Source: a bacterium
GTDB taxonomy: Bacteria > Myxococcota_A > Bradymonadia > UBA7976 > UBA1532
Length of the DNA: 36,544 nt
Reading direction: 5' to 3'
NCBI GenBank assembly: GCA_030426085.1
Contig: JAUHYW010000090.1
Location: 1 to 36,544 of the forward strand
Position 1 is the stretch's first letter; every line of letters begins with the position of its first letter. Shown here piece by piece: positions 24,064-32,573 of the stretch. Position numbers and translations under genes: made by a program. Under the pieces are notes generated by a model that searched no databases, had not been told where the DNA came from, and was given only the letters and a program-made list of their open reading frames with translations.

Positions 24064-27000
24064 TCAGCGGGCGGCGGTCGCGCCCCGGGCCACCTCGACG
24101 ACGAGCTCCTGCTTGAGCAGCTTGACCATCTGCTCGGCGATGGCCCGGAACCGCTCGTACTCCGCCGCCGCCACCCGCTCACAGCGGAACTGCACCCGCT
24201 GCTCGGCCTTGATCGACCCCCCCTCGGCCCCGACGCTGCGCACCAGCGTCAGGCAGTCGCCGACGACCTCGCCCGAGGCCGGCAGCCGCTTGATGCGGGC
24301 GCCGGGGGGCAGCTCCAGATCGACGCTCCACTCCAGCGTGCGGGGGGCGCCGAGCAGCACCGGGTGCCGCCGCTCGGCGACGGTGAAGTAGGCCTCGGGG
24401 CTCCACCCGATGGGCAGCGGCATGCGCAGCTCGCGCCCCTCGCGGCGGCCGACCGACGTCGCGGCCAGCTCGAGCCGCACCCGGGCCGGCTCGCGGATCG
24501 ACTCGACCTGGAGCGGGGTCGCGCCCAGCAGCCGCCCCCCGGGAAAGGCCCGGGCGACGACCTGCCGGCTGAGGAGCTGGGCCAGCGTCTCGGGGTTGCG
24601 GGCGCTCTTGCGCAGCACCGATCCCACCCGCCCGTGGCCGATGAGGGCCATCTCGCCGGTCACCGCGCCGTCGGCGTCGATGCTGGCCGCCAGCTCGGCC
24701 CGGGTCACGTCGGCCGCCGGAGCCTGATACGGGATCTGGCGCCAGGTGTGGGTCTGCCCGACGGGATCGTAGACCAGCGACCAGGTGCCCTGGTCGTCGT
24801 GGCGCAGCACGTCCACGTCGAGGGCGTCGACGGTCGGATCGTAGAACCGGCCCTCGTCGATGCCCGGCTGCTGGGGCACGTACACGATCGCGTGGTTGAA
24901 CTGCTGCATCGGCACGTCGCGCCGCACCGGGCCCGCGTCGCGGGTGCGCACCAGCGCGTAGTGCACCTCGACCCCGGCCATGCGGGCCAGGGTGATGAAG
25001 AGCACCGCCTTGTCCTTGCAGTCGCCGTACTGCCGGGCGACCACCACCGGCGCCGCGTGGGGCTTCACCCCGGCGATCGTGCGCTCGTAGTCCTGCTGAT
25101 AGCGGATGTTCTCGATGAGGTAGGTGTGGATGCGGCGGATCTTCTCCAGCGGGGTCTCGGCCCCGGCGAGCAGATCCTCGGCCAGCGCCTCGAGATCGGG
25201 GCTCTCGCGGAAGACGTCGACGAGCAGCGCCTGCTCCCAGGTCCAGTACAGATCCCAGTCGGGCACGGTGCTGACGATCACATGGGCCGCGACCTCGGCC
25301 ATCGTCGGCATGTTGGGCTCGGCCACCACCGGCGGCATGTCGGTGGCGCTCCACTCGATGCGCACCTGATCGCCGACCGCCCGCTCGGCGCGCTGGACCG
25401 CCGGTGAGCGATCCTCGTTGAGCGTGGTGCCCTTCGGCGCATACAGCAGCCACCGGGCGGCGCGGACGTGGGTGCCCGGGCCCTGGAACCACCACTGGCG
25501 CGAGATGTGACCGGCGAGGTAGCCGTCGGGGCGCTCGTCGATGCGGTATTGCAGCACCACCGTCGTGCCCACGCCGAGCTGGCGGAAGCGCACCGTGCGC
25601 CCCCGGATCGACGACGCCTCGACCCGCCGCCCGGCGGGATCGACCGCGTAGGCGTGCAGCAGGCGGTGCCGGCCGCCGCTGCGGATCTTCATCCGGGTGA
25701 GCCGATCGCGCCCGGCCTGGTTGATGGCGTGGGCCACCATCGTCACGACGTTCTGGGCGCTGCCGTCGGCCCCGAGGCGGGTCACCTCGTCGTCGAGCAG
25801 GTACAGCACGTCGGCCCCGGCGTCGGGCTTCACGTCCTCCCGGGTGGCCACGATCGCGTCGAGCGCCTCTTGATCGGGCACCTCGGCGATCCACGGCCCC
25901 TCCTCGGCCGGCGCCAGCCACGCGATGCGGTTGGCGATGCTCTCGTTCTCCGGATCACGGGCCAGCGCCTCTTTGTAGAGGCTCACCGCGTGGGCCGTCT
26001 CGCCCGCTTGCAGCGCCAGCCGACCCAGCTTGCGATAGCCCGACGGCGCGGTCGGCGCCAGCTCGACCAGCCGGCGCAGCGCGGCCTCGGCGCCCGCCCG
26101 ATCGCCCGCCCGGCGGCGGACCTCGGCCAGGCGGCTCCAGCTCGAGCGGGTCGCAGGGTAGGCCTCGACGAGCTGTCGGGCGAGGCGGGTGCCGGTCTCG
26201 TAGTCGTCATTGCCCTGGGCCAGCCACTGGAGGCTGCGCAGCGCCCGGGCGTCGTAGGGCACCGCGTCGCGGATGCGGCGATAGACCGCCTCGGCCCGGG
26301 GGTAGAACCGCAGCTCTTCGAGGCAGTCGGCCCGCTCGAACAGCAGCGAGTGCCAGCCGGGCCAGCGATCGGCCGCCTCGTCGAGCAGCGCGCAGCGCTC
26401 CTCGTGCCAGCCTTCGTCCTTCAGCAGCCGGGCGAGGGCCAGCGTCGCCCCCGGGCGGTCGGGCTTCGCGGCGCGCAGCTCGACGAGCAGCGCCCGGGCC
26501 TTGGTGTCGAGCTTCTGCTGAGACCAGAAGCGGGCCTGCTTGAGCTGGATCAGGGGCAGCTCGGCCCCGGCTTCATCGGTGAGCGCGTTGAGCAGATCGG
26601 CGGTGCGGCCCCGCTCGCCGTTGTCCCACAGGGCCATCGCCAGCCGGAAGCGGCCCCGCAGGCTGTCGGGGCGGGTCGTGAGGTAGCGCTCGGCGAGGGC
26701 CGCCGCCGGCGCCCGCAGGCCCATGTCGTCGGCCCAGACCATCTGCAGGAAGTCCCGCCGGGCGCCCTCGGGCAGCCGGGCCACCCGGGCGGCGATCATG
26801 GCCTCGTCGGAGATGGGCTCGGCGGTCGCCGGATCGCCGGCGTAGGGGGTGTCGGCGGGCACCGACTTCAGGTATCCCGCCGCCGGGGGCTCGCCGCCGA
26901 CGGCGGTGATGCGGGCGACGAGCAGCCACGAGCCGGTCTCCTGGGCCGACTTGATCAGGATCCGGTTGACCCCGGCCCGCAGCTCGACCGGGATGACGAG

Positions 27001-27852
27001 GCCGTCGAAGAGCCAGTCGCCGAGCCGCCGCCCCTCGAAGACGAGCGCGTCGTTGACCCACACCTTGACCGGGTCGCTGGTGCTGATCCGCAGCTCGTAG
27101 GGCCCGGCGGTCTTCGCCTCGACCCCGGATGCGGCGTAGGCCGTCTGCCACGTCGTGGGGTGCATCAGCGCGGTGAGATCGAGCTTGCCCCGGGGATCCA
27201 CCGGGGGATCGGCCCGCCAGCCCAGCTCGACGAGCTTGCCCGGCAGGCGGGCGTCGAGATCGATCGCCCGCTCGGGCGGGTGCTCGGTGTCGAAGCCCTT
27301 GCCCTGGTCGTTGTCGAACGGGCCCACGATGGCCAGCGGGAGCCGCATCGCCAGCCCGGCCAGCGCCCGGTCGCGACCCCCGAAGTCGCCCGCGTAGTGC
27401 AGCGCGTGCCCCGCCATCCAGTCGGCGAAAGCGCGGGCCTCGACGTCGGGGTGGGCCGCGCCGACCGACTCGAGCACGCCTCGCATCCGGGCCCGCTGGG
27501 CGAAGGTCCAGTTCAGCTCGGCGAGGCCGTGCAGGTAGAGCACCGGCGCGTCGGCGGCGGGGTCGAAGAGCGCGGCGACGAAGTGCTCGAAGGCGTCGAA
27601 GGGGCGATCTTCGAAGACGGCCAGATCGGCGGCGATCTCGTGGTGCAGCGCGGTGTCGGGCCCGGCGGCCTTCGCCTCGGCGACCGCCGCTCGCAACCCC
27701 TCGACGTCGGGCGCGGTGTAGTAGCGATCGACCGCCGCGCGCAGCGCCGCCGCGTCGCGGGTCGGGGCCACCGTGGGCATCGTCGGAGGCGGCGGCGCGC
27801 CGCCACAGGCCAACGTGAGCAGAGCGGCGAGGGCCGTGGCGAGTCGTTTCAC
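24064..27852 (-). CDS. Large lipoprotein with TPR repeats, DUF3857 and transglutaminase domain
   Basis: GTG 27852 has AAGGAG six bases upstream. The 1262-residue product has a lipobox (LAALLTLACGG), then a helical and beta-sandwich region (VKVWVNDALVFEGRRLGDWL at about 265-285 looks like a PA14/carbohydrate-type module), TPR units at about 370-650 (AEAVYRRIRDAVPYDARALR, AVSLYKEALARDPENESIAN), DUF3857 at about 690-870, and a transglutaminase core near 900-1010. The core has RQYGDCKDKAVLFITLARMAG (Cys944), NHAIVYVP (His987) and DPTVDALDV (Asp about 1005), so the Cys-His-Asp triad is intact. The last about 230 residues are beta-rich, as usual for the family. It acts in the periplasm or at the surface as a protease, crosslinker or scaffold; the partner is unknown. 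Confidence 0.9.
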   Translation of the reverse strand: MKRLATALAALLTLACGGAPPPPTMPTVAPTRDAAALRAAVDRYYTAPDVEGLRAAVAEAKAAGPDTALHHEIAADLAVFEDRPFDAFEHFVAALFDPAADAPVLYLHGLAELNWTFAQRARMRGVLESVGAAHPDVEARAFADWMAGHALHYAGDFGGRDRALAGLAMRLPLAIVGPFDNDQGKGFDTEHPPERAIDLDARLPGKLVELGWRADPPVDPRGKLDLTALMHPTTWQTAYAASGVEAKTAGPYELRISTSDPVKVWVNDALVFEGRRLGDWLFDGLVIPVELRAGVNRILIKSAQETGSWLLVARITAVGGEPPAAGYLKSVPADTPYAGDPATAEPISDEAMIAARVARLPEGARRDFLQMVWADDMGLRAPAAALAERYLTTRPDSLRGRFRLAMALWDNGERGRTADLLNALTDEAGAELPLIQLKQARFWSQQKLDTKARALLVELRAAKPDRPGATLALARLLKDEGWHEERCALLDEAADRWPGWHSLLFERADCLEELRFYPRAEAVYRRIRDAVPYDARALRSLQWLAQGNDDYETGTRLARQLVEAYPATRSSWSRLAEVRRRAGDRAGAEAALRRLVELAPTAPSGYRKLGRLALQAGETAHAVSLYKEALARDPENESIANRIAWLAPAEEGPWIAEVPDQEALDAIVATREDVKPDAGADVLYLLDDEVTRLGADGSAQNVVTMVAHAINQAGRDRLTRMKIRSGGRHRLLHAYAVDPAGRRVEASSIRGRTVRFRQLGVGTTVVLQYRIDERPDGYLAGHISRQWWFQGPGTHVRAARWLLYAPKGTTLNEDRSPAVQRAERAVGDQVRIEWSATDMPPVVAEPNMPTMAEVAAHVIVSTVPDWDLYWTWEQALLVDVFRESPDLEALAEDLLAGAETPLEKIRRIHTYLIENIRYQQDYERTIAGVKPHAAPVVVARQYGDCKDKAVLFITLARMAGVEVHYALVRTRDAGPVRRDVPMQQFNHAIVYVPQQPGIDEGRFYDPTVDALDVDVLRHDDQGTWSLVYDPVGQTHTWRQIPYQAPAADVTRAELAASIDADGAVTGEMALIGHGRVGSVLRKSARNPETLAQLLSRQVVARAFPGGRLLGATPLQVESIREPARVRLELAATSVGRREGRELRMPLPIGWSPEAYFTVAERRHPVLLGAPRTLEWSVDLELPPGARIKRLPASGEVVGDCLTLVRSVGAEGGSIKAEQRVQFRCERVAAAEYERFRAIAEQMVKLLKQELVVEVARGATAAR

Positions 27853-27904
27853 GGGTGCTCCTTCGGGGCGGCGTCGACGGCGGGCCCGGGCGGTGCGGGG
27901 CGCC

Positions 27905-27932
27905 AGCGTACCCCATCCGGCGGCGGCGGCAA
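27905..27932 (-). promoter_or_regulatory. Candidate promoter of the DUF3857/transglutaminase gene
   Basis: On the minus strand TTGCCG (27932-27927) and TACGCT (27910-27905) are 16 bases apart; the -10 lies in GGGGTACGCTG, close to GGGGTATGCTG before the adenosine-deaminase gene. A leader of about 45 bases would result. Confidence 0.35.
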
Positions 27933-28046
27933 GCGATATGGCGATCGATGGGGCGACCGGGGGCCGCGCCGACCATCTCTACAGCTCGAGTCGTCGTTCG
28001 AGATCTGCTGATGCCGCGTGTGGTGAGAGGTGGCGCGGCGCGAACT

Positions 28047-28067
28047 ATGTAGGTAAGTTACCTTCAT
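28047..28067. promoter_or_regulatory. Palindrome overlapping the SDR start codon (candidate operator)
   Basis: AGGTAA-G-TTACCT (28051-28063) is a perfect palindrome. It extends outward on both sides to ATG/CAT with one mismatch, so 9 of 10 positions pair over 21 bases. It is unusually AT-rich for this genome, sits where a ribosome site should be, and includes the first two bases of the ATG at 28066. A dimeric regulator bound here would block both transcription and initiation. TATGTA at 28046 may be the -10 element. Confidence 0.55.
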
Positions 28068-29031
28068 GAGCATACATCATCCCCGCGTCGTGTTCGTCAG
28101 CGGCTGCAGCGCCGGCTTCGGCTTCCGTTCGGCCCGCGCGCTCGCCCGGGCCGGGCACCACGTCGTCGCCGGCGTCCGCACGTTCTCCCGGCACGGGCAG
28201 CAATACGCCGCCGAGCTCAAAGCGCTGCGCGCCGAGGGCCACCGGGTCACGCTGGTGCCGCTCGACGTGGACCGCGACGAGAGCGTCGCCCACGCCGTCG
28301 ACGCCGCGATGCAGGCCGCCGGGCGCATCGACGTGCTGGTCAACACCGCGGCGTACAGCGTGCTGGGGCCGCTCGAAGCGTGTCGCCCGAAGCAGCTCCT
28401 GGCGATGTTCGACACCAACGTCGTCGGCGCGCTGCGTTTGTTCCGCGCGGTGCTGCCGATCATGCGCGAGCAGGGCGGCGGGCGCATCGTGCAGATCACG
28501 TCGGGCCTGGGGCGGGTCGTGCTGCCGTTCATGGGGGTCTACGCGGCGAGCGCCTGGGCGCAGGAGGCCTTCGCCGAGGCGCTGGCCTACGAGGCGCAGG
28601 GCTTCGGGGTGGAGGTGGCCATCCTCGAGCCGGCGGGCTACCGCCGGGGCGGCCGGCCGCGCAAGCCGGTGGGCGACGAGGCCCGGCTGTCGGCCTATCA
28701 GGACGCGCTGATCGCGTTCGGCGAGCGGGTGAACCAGAGCGATCCCGCAGAGGGCGATCCCGAGGAGGTCGCTCGAGCGGTCGTCGAGCTCGTCGAGGCC
28801 GAGAAGGTGCCCCTGCGCACGCCGGTGGGCGAGGCGGCGGTCGAGCTGCTGCGCATGCGGCGCACGCTCAGCGCCGAGGCGTTCGAGCGCGAGATCTACG
28901 AGCGCACCGGGCTGCACGCGGTCTACGAAGACGAGGAGGAAGAGGCCGACGTCAGCGCGGTCCTGGCCGCCGCCGAGGCGGCCGTCTCGCCGGGTGAGAG
29001 CGACGACGAGACACCAGCAGGCCGTGAGTAG
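28066..29031 (+). CDS. Short-chain dehydrogenase/reductase lacking the catalytic lysine
   Basis: The 321-residue product is a classical SDR at its N-terminus: VFVSGCSAGFGFRSARAL (TGxxxGxG cofactor motif), LDVDRDES, DVLVNTAAYSVLGPLE (NNAG variant) and QITSGLGR (Ser146). The YxxxK motif reads Tyr159-A-A-S-Ala163, so the lysine that orients the nicotinamide and lowers the tyrosine pKa is missing. Catalysis may be impaired or redirected. Residues about 240-321 are a C-terminal extension of charged helices ending in an acidic EDEEEEAD stretch, unlike ordinary 250-residue SDRs. No Shine-Dalgarno is seen; the space is occupied by the palindrome. It is convergent with the next gene. Confidence 0.85.
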   Translation: MSIHHPRVVFVSGCSAGFGFRSARALARAGHHVVAGVRTFSRHGQQYAAELKALRAEGHRVTLVPLDVDRDESVAHAVDAAMQAAGRIDVLVNTAAYSVLGPLEACRPKQLLAMFDTNVVGALRLFRAVLPIMREQGGGRIVQITSGLGRVVLPFMGVYAASAWAQEAFAEALAYEAQGFGVEVAILEPAGYRRGGRPRKPVGDEARLSAYQDALIAFGERVNQSDPAEGDPEEVARAVVELVEAEKVPLRTPVGEAAVELLRMRRTLSAEAFEREIYERTGLHAVYEDEEEEADVSAVLAAAEAAVSPGESDDETPAGRE

Positions 29032-29047
29032 GGGCCGCGCAGGCCCC
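29031..29047. terminator. GC hairpin between convergent genes
   Basis: GGGGCC-GCGCA-GGCCCC is a perfect six-base-pair stem directly after the SDR stop codon, in the 47-base gap between convergent genes. There is no T-tract, so intrinsic termination is uncertain, but the position fits. Confidence 0.35.
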
Positions 29048-29078
29048 CAGGGCCCGTGAATAGCCGGTCCGCAGCGGC

Positions 29079-30362
29079 TCAGGGGCTCACGGCGATCGTG
29101 CCCGGGATGTGCAGCGCACCGCTCGGCAGGGGCAGCACGGCGACCTCCTGCACCACGCCCGGATCGACGATGCGCAGCGTCACGAGCTGCGAGCCGGTGG
29201 CCGGCGAGATGGCCGGCAGCACCACCACCCCGTCCAGCGCGCCCCGCTGCACGATCGCGACGTCTTCGGGCAGCCCGTAGCGCAGCTCGTCGACGACCTC
29301 GTAGCCCGCGCCCTCGTCCAGCAGCACCGAGACCCGGCCCGGCTCGAGCCGGGTGATCAGCGCGGTGCCGTCGCGGTGGAAGCGGGCCATGCGGGCGTCG
29401 TCCATGCCGTCGAGGCGCCCCCCGTCCCGCAGCTCGTCCCCGTCGATCTCCACGACCATCACCTGCCCGCCCTCCTCCGAGATCGGCGAGCCGTTGGGCA
29501 CCAGCGCGGTGCGACCGTCGGGGTGCACGTCGAGCGCCGCGGCGTCGACGAAGTCGCTCCACAGGTCGAACGCGGCCGCCTGGGCCCAGCCGCCGTCATC
29601 GGTGCGTTGCAGCAGCCGGGTGTCGTCGTCGTCGACGGGATCGAAGACCGCCTGGCCCCCGAGCAGGATCGCCCGATCGGGATCGCCGGGCAGCAGGGCG
29701 ATCGTCGAGGCCAGCCGCAGCCCGAGGTGATCGGGCAGCGGGCTCAGCGTGCCTTCGCAGCCGATCGCCAGGGTGAAGACGCCGGACGCCTCGGTGACGT
29801 CGGTGCTGACGGCGTGGGCGAACTGCCCGTCGGGGTCGATGATCAGATCGACCCAGCCGACGCCGTCGAGCGCGAGCGAGGCGACGATGGCCGGGGCCCC
29901 CTCCCCTTCGACCTGCACCGTGTGCACGACGCCGTCCTCGCCGAGCACCAGGACGTGCCGCCCGCCAGGGAGGAAGCGCACCCGCATGGGGCGGGTCATG
30001 ACGTCGAGTCGATCCCCGGTCGAGGCCACCCCGCTCTCGTCGAGGGTGTAGATCCCGATCTCGGTGCCGTCGACGCCGATCTCGTCGGCGAACGGGAAGC
30101 CGACGACCGCCAGCCGGGGCCGGTCGGGGTCGGGGTGCAGCGCCTGCCCGCAGGGATCCGGCTCCGGTTCGGGTTCGAGGGCGGCGTCGGGCTCGGGCTC
30201 GAGCATGGCGTCGGGCTCGGGCTCCGGCTCCGGCTCCGGCTCGGCGGCGTCGACCGCCGCGTCGAACCCGTCGAAGACGCTGGAGACGTCGTCGCACGCC
30301 GCCGCGCCGAGCGCGATCAGGCAGGCGCCGAGGGATGCCAGCGGGCGCGAGAGGCGGATCAT
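29079..30362 (-). CDS. Lipoprotein with Pro-Glu linker and probable beta-propeller
   Basis: The 427-residue product has a lipobox-like end to its signal peptide (LASLGACLIALGAAAC) and an acidic linker of PEPE units (residues about 42-72). The body repeatedly shows propeller-like blades: MRVRFLPGGRHVLVLGEDGVVHTVQV, VDLIIDPDGQFAHAVS, ALDVHPDGRTALVPN, MARFHRDGTALITRLEPGRVSVL and GVVVLPAISPATG. The xxxPDGxxxxV pattern is that of YVTN/lactonase-type propellers, but no catalytic signature is visible. It is likely a surface-anchored binding protein. It is preceded by 51 bases from the HEAT-like gene on the same strand. Confidence 0.75.
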   Translation of the reverse strand: MIRLSRPLASLGACLIALGAAACDDVSSVFDGFDAAVDAAEPEPEPEPEPDAMLEPEPDAALEPEPEPDPCGQALHPDPDRPRLAVVGFPFADEIGVDGTEIGIYTLDESGVASTGDRLDVMTRPMRVRFLPGGRHVLVLGEDGVVHTVQVEGEGAPAIVASLALDGVGWVDLIIDPDGQFAHAVSTDVTEASGVFTLAIGCEGTLSPLPDHLGLRLASTIALLPGDPDRAILLGGQAVFDPVDDDDTRLLQRTDDGGWAQAAAFDLWSDFVDAAALDVHPDGRTALVPNGSPISEEGGQVMVVEIDGDELRDGGRLDGMDDARMARFHRDGTALITRLEPGRVSVLLDEGAGYEVVDELRYGLPEDVAIVQRGALDGVVVLPAISPATGSQLVTLRIVDPGVVQEVAVLPLPSGALHIPGTIAVSP

Positions 30363-30413
30363 ATAGTCGGCTCCGGTGTCGGGGGTCGGCGGAGTGTACC
30401 CGAGGCGGCGGGG

Positions 30414-31823
30414 TCAGCGTCGCCCGTTCGGCGCATCGCCCGCGTCGAGGGCCAGGGCGCCGACGGCCGCGTCCGAGGCCACGGCGAGCCCGCCGGCGCC
30501 GAGCGTATCGGCGAAGCGGGCCCGCAGCCGATCCCGGGCCCGGCGGGCGGCGTCGTCGATGGCGGGCCGGCCCACCCAGCGCACGATCCGGGGGAGATCC
30601 TCCGCGGCGCCCCGCCGGCTGGCGAGGTCGAGCGCTCGCCGCACGCCTTCGGGATCGGGGGCCTCGCCGAAGAGGTCGGGGCGGTCGAGCACATGCCGCG
30701 CGGGCGCCAGATCGGGCGCGCCCGCCAGCAGCGGCGCGGCGGCCCGGGCCGCGACCCGCCCGTCGGCGTCGTCCAGCAGCCGCCGCAGGATGGCCCGGGG
30801 CGCGTCGGGCAGCGCCCCGACCGCGAGGCGCACCGCAGGCCTCGGGTGGCGCGCCCAGCGCTCGACGGCCTCGCGATCGTCGGTCGCGCGCCACGCGATC
30901 GCCAGCAGCGCCTCGATCTCGCCCGCAGAGGCCCCGTCGGGCTCGATCAGCATCCGCTCGAGCTCGGCGGCCCGACCCAAGCTGGCCGCGGCAGAGCGCC
31001 GGAGCGCCGGCGTCGGGTGGCTCAGCGCGCGGTCGGTCATCCGCTGCACCAGCGCGGCGTCATCGGCGCGCCGGGCGAGCGCCGCGATCAGGGATCCGAA
31101 GCGCGCGGGATCGGCCTCGGTCAGCGCCAGGGCCACCAGCCACGCCGCCTCCCGGTCGGTGAAGCGCTCGACGAAGGCCAGCGCCCTCAACCACGGGCGG
31201 GCGGCGCGCTCCGCGGCCCGGCGGCCGGTGGACGCGTTCACCAGCGGCACCACCAGCCGACCATCGACGAAGGCCGCGCGATCGTCGCGGTGGATGGCGC
31301 GGATGGTGGCCCGCTCATCGGCCCAACGGGCGGCGTCGGGGTCGCGGTCGAAGCCCCGGGCCGGCGCTGGGGATGGCAGCGTGCTGCCGAAGAACCGGGC
31401 GGCGTTCACGACCAGCGGATCCCGATCCTCGCCGGCGCAGGGCGGCTCGGGGGCGATGCGCAGGACCTCCCGCCCGATCCCGGCCCGCGGGAGGCGGTCG
31501 GTCACGGTCATGATCCGCCGGAGCGCGCGGGTGCGGTGGCGGATGCGGCCCTCGATGCTGTGGCGATAGAACAGCCACCCGACGGCGGCTGCGGCGAGGG
31601 CCAGCGGCGCCGCGATGAGGGGGCCGCTGTCGGGCCACAGCGAGCCGACGGCGACGGTCGCCCCGACGCCCGCGGCGAGCAGGGGCAGCGCGGCGACGCT
31701 GACCGCGAAGCCCGCCTCGGTCTGCTCGGCGACCGACGGCGCGCGCAGCGCCGGGTCGAGCGGGCGGGCGTCGGACCCGCCGCTCAGCGCAGGGCGCGCC
31801 ACGGCTTGGGCACGATCACCCAC
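30414..31823 (-). CDS. Membrane protein with HEAT-like repeats
   Basis: The 469-residue product carries two adjacent hydrophobic segments near residues 38-85 (FAVSVAALPLLAAGVGATVAV and LIAAPLALAAAAVGWLFY), then a large soluble domain. Residues about 215-440 are Ala/Arg/Leu-rich helical pairs that resemble HEAT repeats: ALSHPTPALRRSAAASLGRA, HPRPAVRLAVGALPDAP and DDADGRVAARAAAPLLAGAP. No enzyme motif is seen. A protein-binding scaffold tethered to the inner membrane is likely. The GTG at 31823 overlaps the preceding lipoprotein gene by 40 bases; GTG 31802 would reduce this. The two genes form one unit. Confidence 0.75.
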   Translation of the reverse strand: MGDRAQAVARPALSGGSDARPLDPALRAPSVAEQTEAGFAVSVAALPLLAAGVGATVAVGSLWPDSGPLIAAPLALAAAAVGWLFYRHSIEGRIRHRTRALRRIMTVTDRLPRAGIGREVLRIAPEPPCAGEDRDPLVVNAARFFGSTLPSPAPARGFDRDPDAARWADERATIRAIHRDDRAAFVDGRLVVPLVNASTGRRAAERAARPWLRALAFVERFTDREAAWLVALALTEADPARFGSLIAALARRADDAALVQRMTDRALSHPTPALRRSAAASLGRAAELERMLIEPDGASAGEIEALLAIAWRATDDREAVERWARHPRPAVRLAVGALPDAPRAILRRLLDDADGRVAARAAAPLLAGAPDLAPARHVLDRPDLFGEAPDPEGVRRALDLASRRGAAEDLPRIVRWVGRPAIDDAARRARDRLRARFADTLGAGGLAVASDAAVGALALDAGDAPNGRR

Positions 31824-32419
31824 CGGCCGTTGACGTGGGCCAGCCCGTCGAAGGCCATGCCCGTCGTCTCGCCGGGGGCGACGAACTTGAAGCGATACAG
31901 GGTGACCCCCGGCGCGAAGCTGGCGGCCACGTCCTTGTAGCCCCCGGGGAACGACTCGGCCGCGGGATCACCGACCTTGATCTGGTCGGTCGTGGCCTCG
32001 AACAGCAGGACCTCGGTCTGCCCCGCCTTGGGCCGCACGACGATCTGCCCCGCGTCCCACGCCGGGGCGTACGCCTTCTCGGCCTGCCCCGCCGCGTCGG
32101 CCACGAAGAGCGCCCGGTAGTCCTCGGCCGTCGGCCGCAGCGCCCGGGACAGCGCCTCGGTGTCGGCCCCCTCGGCGACGAACCGACCCAGCAGCGCCTT
32201 GGCCCCCTCGGCGGTCGCCGGGAAGTCGAGCTTCGGCGGCGGGGCGGCCTCCGGGGCCTTCTCCGGGGCCTTCTCCGGGGCCCCCTCGACCGCCTCGGCG
32301 GCCTTCTCCGGGGCCGCCTCTTCCCCGGCGGGCGCCTTGTCTCCACAAGCCCAGAGCGAGCCGGCGAGCAGCCCGGCGAGCAGCCCGGTCGGGGCGATCT
32401 TCCGCAACGCGCGCGTCAT
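31784..32419 (-). CDS. Lipoprotein with KAPEKA-type linker
   Basis: From ATG 32419 (AGGAGG six bases upstream) the 211-residue product has a lipobox (LLAGSLWACGD), a linker rich in EKAPEKAPE and AAPEKAAEAV, and a soluble domain of about 145 residues: LDFPATAEGAKALLGRFVAEGADTEAL, ALRPTAEDYRALFV and a beta-rich end (VTLYRFKFVAPGETTGMAFDG, then HVNGRWVIVPKPWRAL). The last part reads like a small NTF2- or SnoaL-like fold (YRALFV, then G.W..vPKPWR), as in DUF4878-type lipoproteins, but this is a guess. The linker resembles that of the lipoprotein at 18192-18752. Confidence 0.8.
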   Translation of the reverse strand: MTRALRKIAPTGLLAGLLAGSLWACGDKAPAGEEAAPEKAAEAVEGAPEKAPEKAPEAAPPPKLDFPATAEGAKALLGRFVAEGADTEALSRALRPTAEDYRALFVADAAGQAEKAYAPAWDAGQIVVRPKAGQTEVLLFEATTDQIKVGDPAAESFPGGYKDVAASFAPGVTLYRFKFVAPGETTGMAFDGLAHVNGRWVIVPKPWRALR

Positions 32420-32438
32420 GCGAGCCTCCTGATGCATG

Positions 32439-32463
32439 GCCCGCGACTACCAGCAACGCGGGC
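32439..32463. promoter_or_regulatory. Inverted repeat in the divergent region upstream of the KAPEKA lipoprotein
   Basis: GCCCGCG and CGCGGGC pair perfectly around an 11-base loop, 20 bases upstream of the ATG at 32419. It may be a leader hairpin or operator for the minus-strand gene; GC-rich chance pairing is possible. Confidence 0.3.
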
Positions 32464-32508
32464 GACCGTCAATCCCGCCTCCGGGTCACGCCCATCACGC
32501 GCAGCTTC

Positions 32509-32537
32509 TTGCGGTGTTTCTATCCTACATGTAGGAT
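32509..32537 (+). promoter_or_regulatory. Promoter with a perfect 16-bp palindromic operator
   Basis: ATCCTACATGTAGGAT (32522-32537) is a perfect palindrome in a locally AT-rich stretch. TTGCGG (32509-32514), a 17-base spacer and TAGGAT (32532-32537, four of six of the -10 consensus) put the right half-site over the -10 box, the usual layout for a repressor of the beta-barrel gene at 32574. The regulator is not in the window. Confidence 0.5.
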
Positions 32538-32573
32538 TCATCACCACATCGGCGTTGCCCCGGAGGTCGCCCC

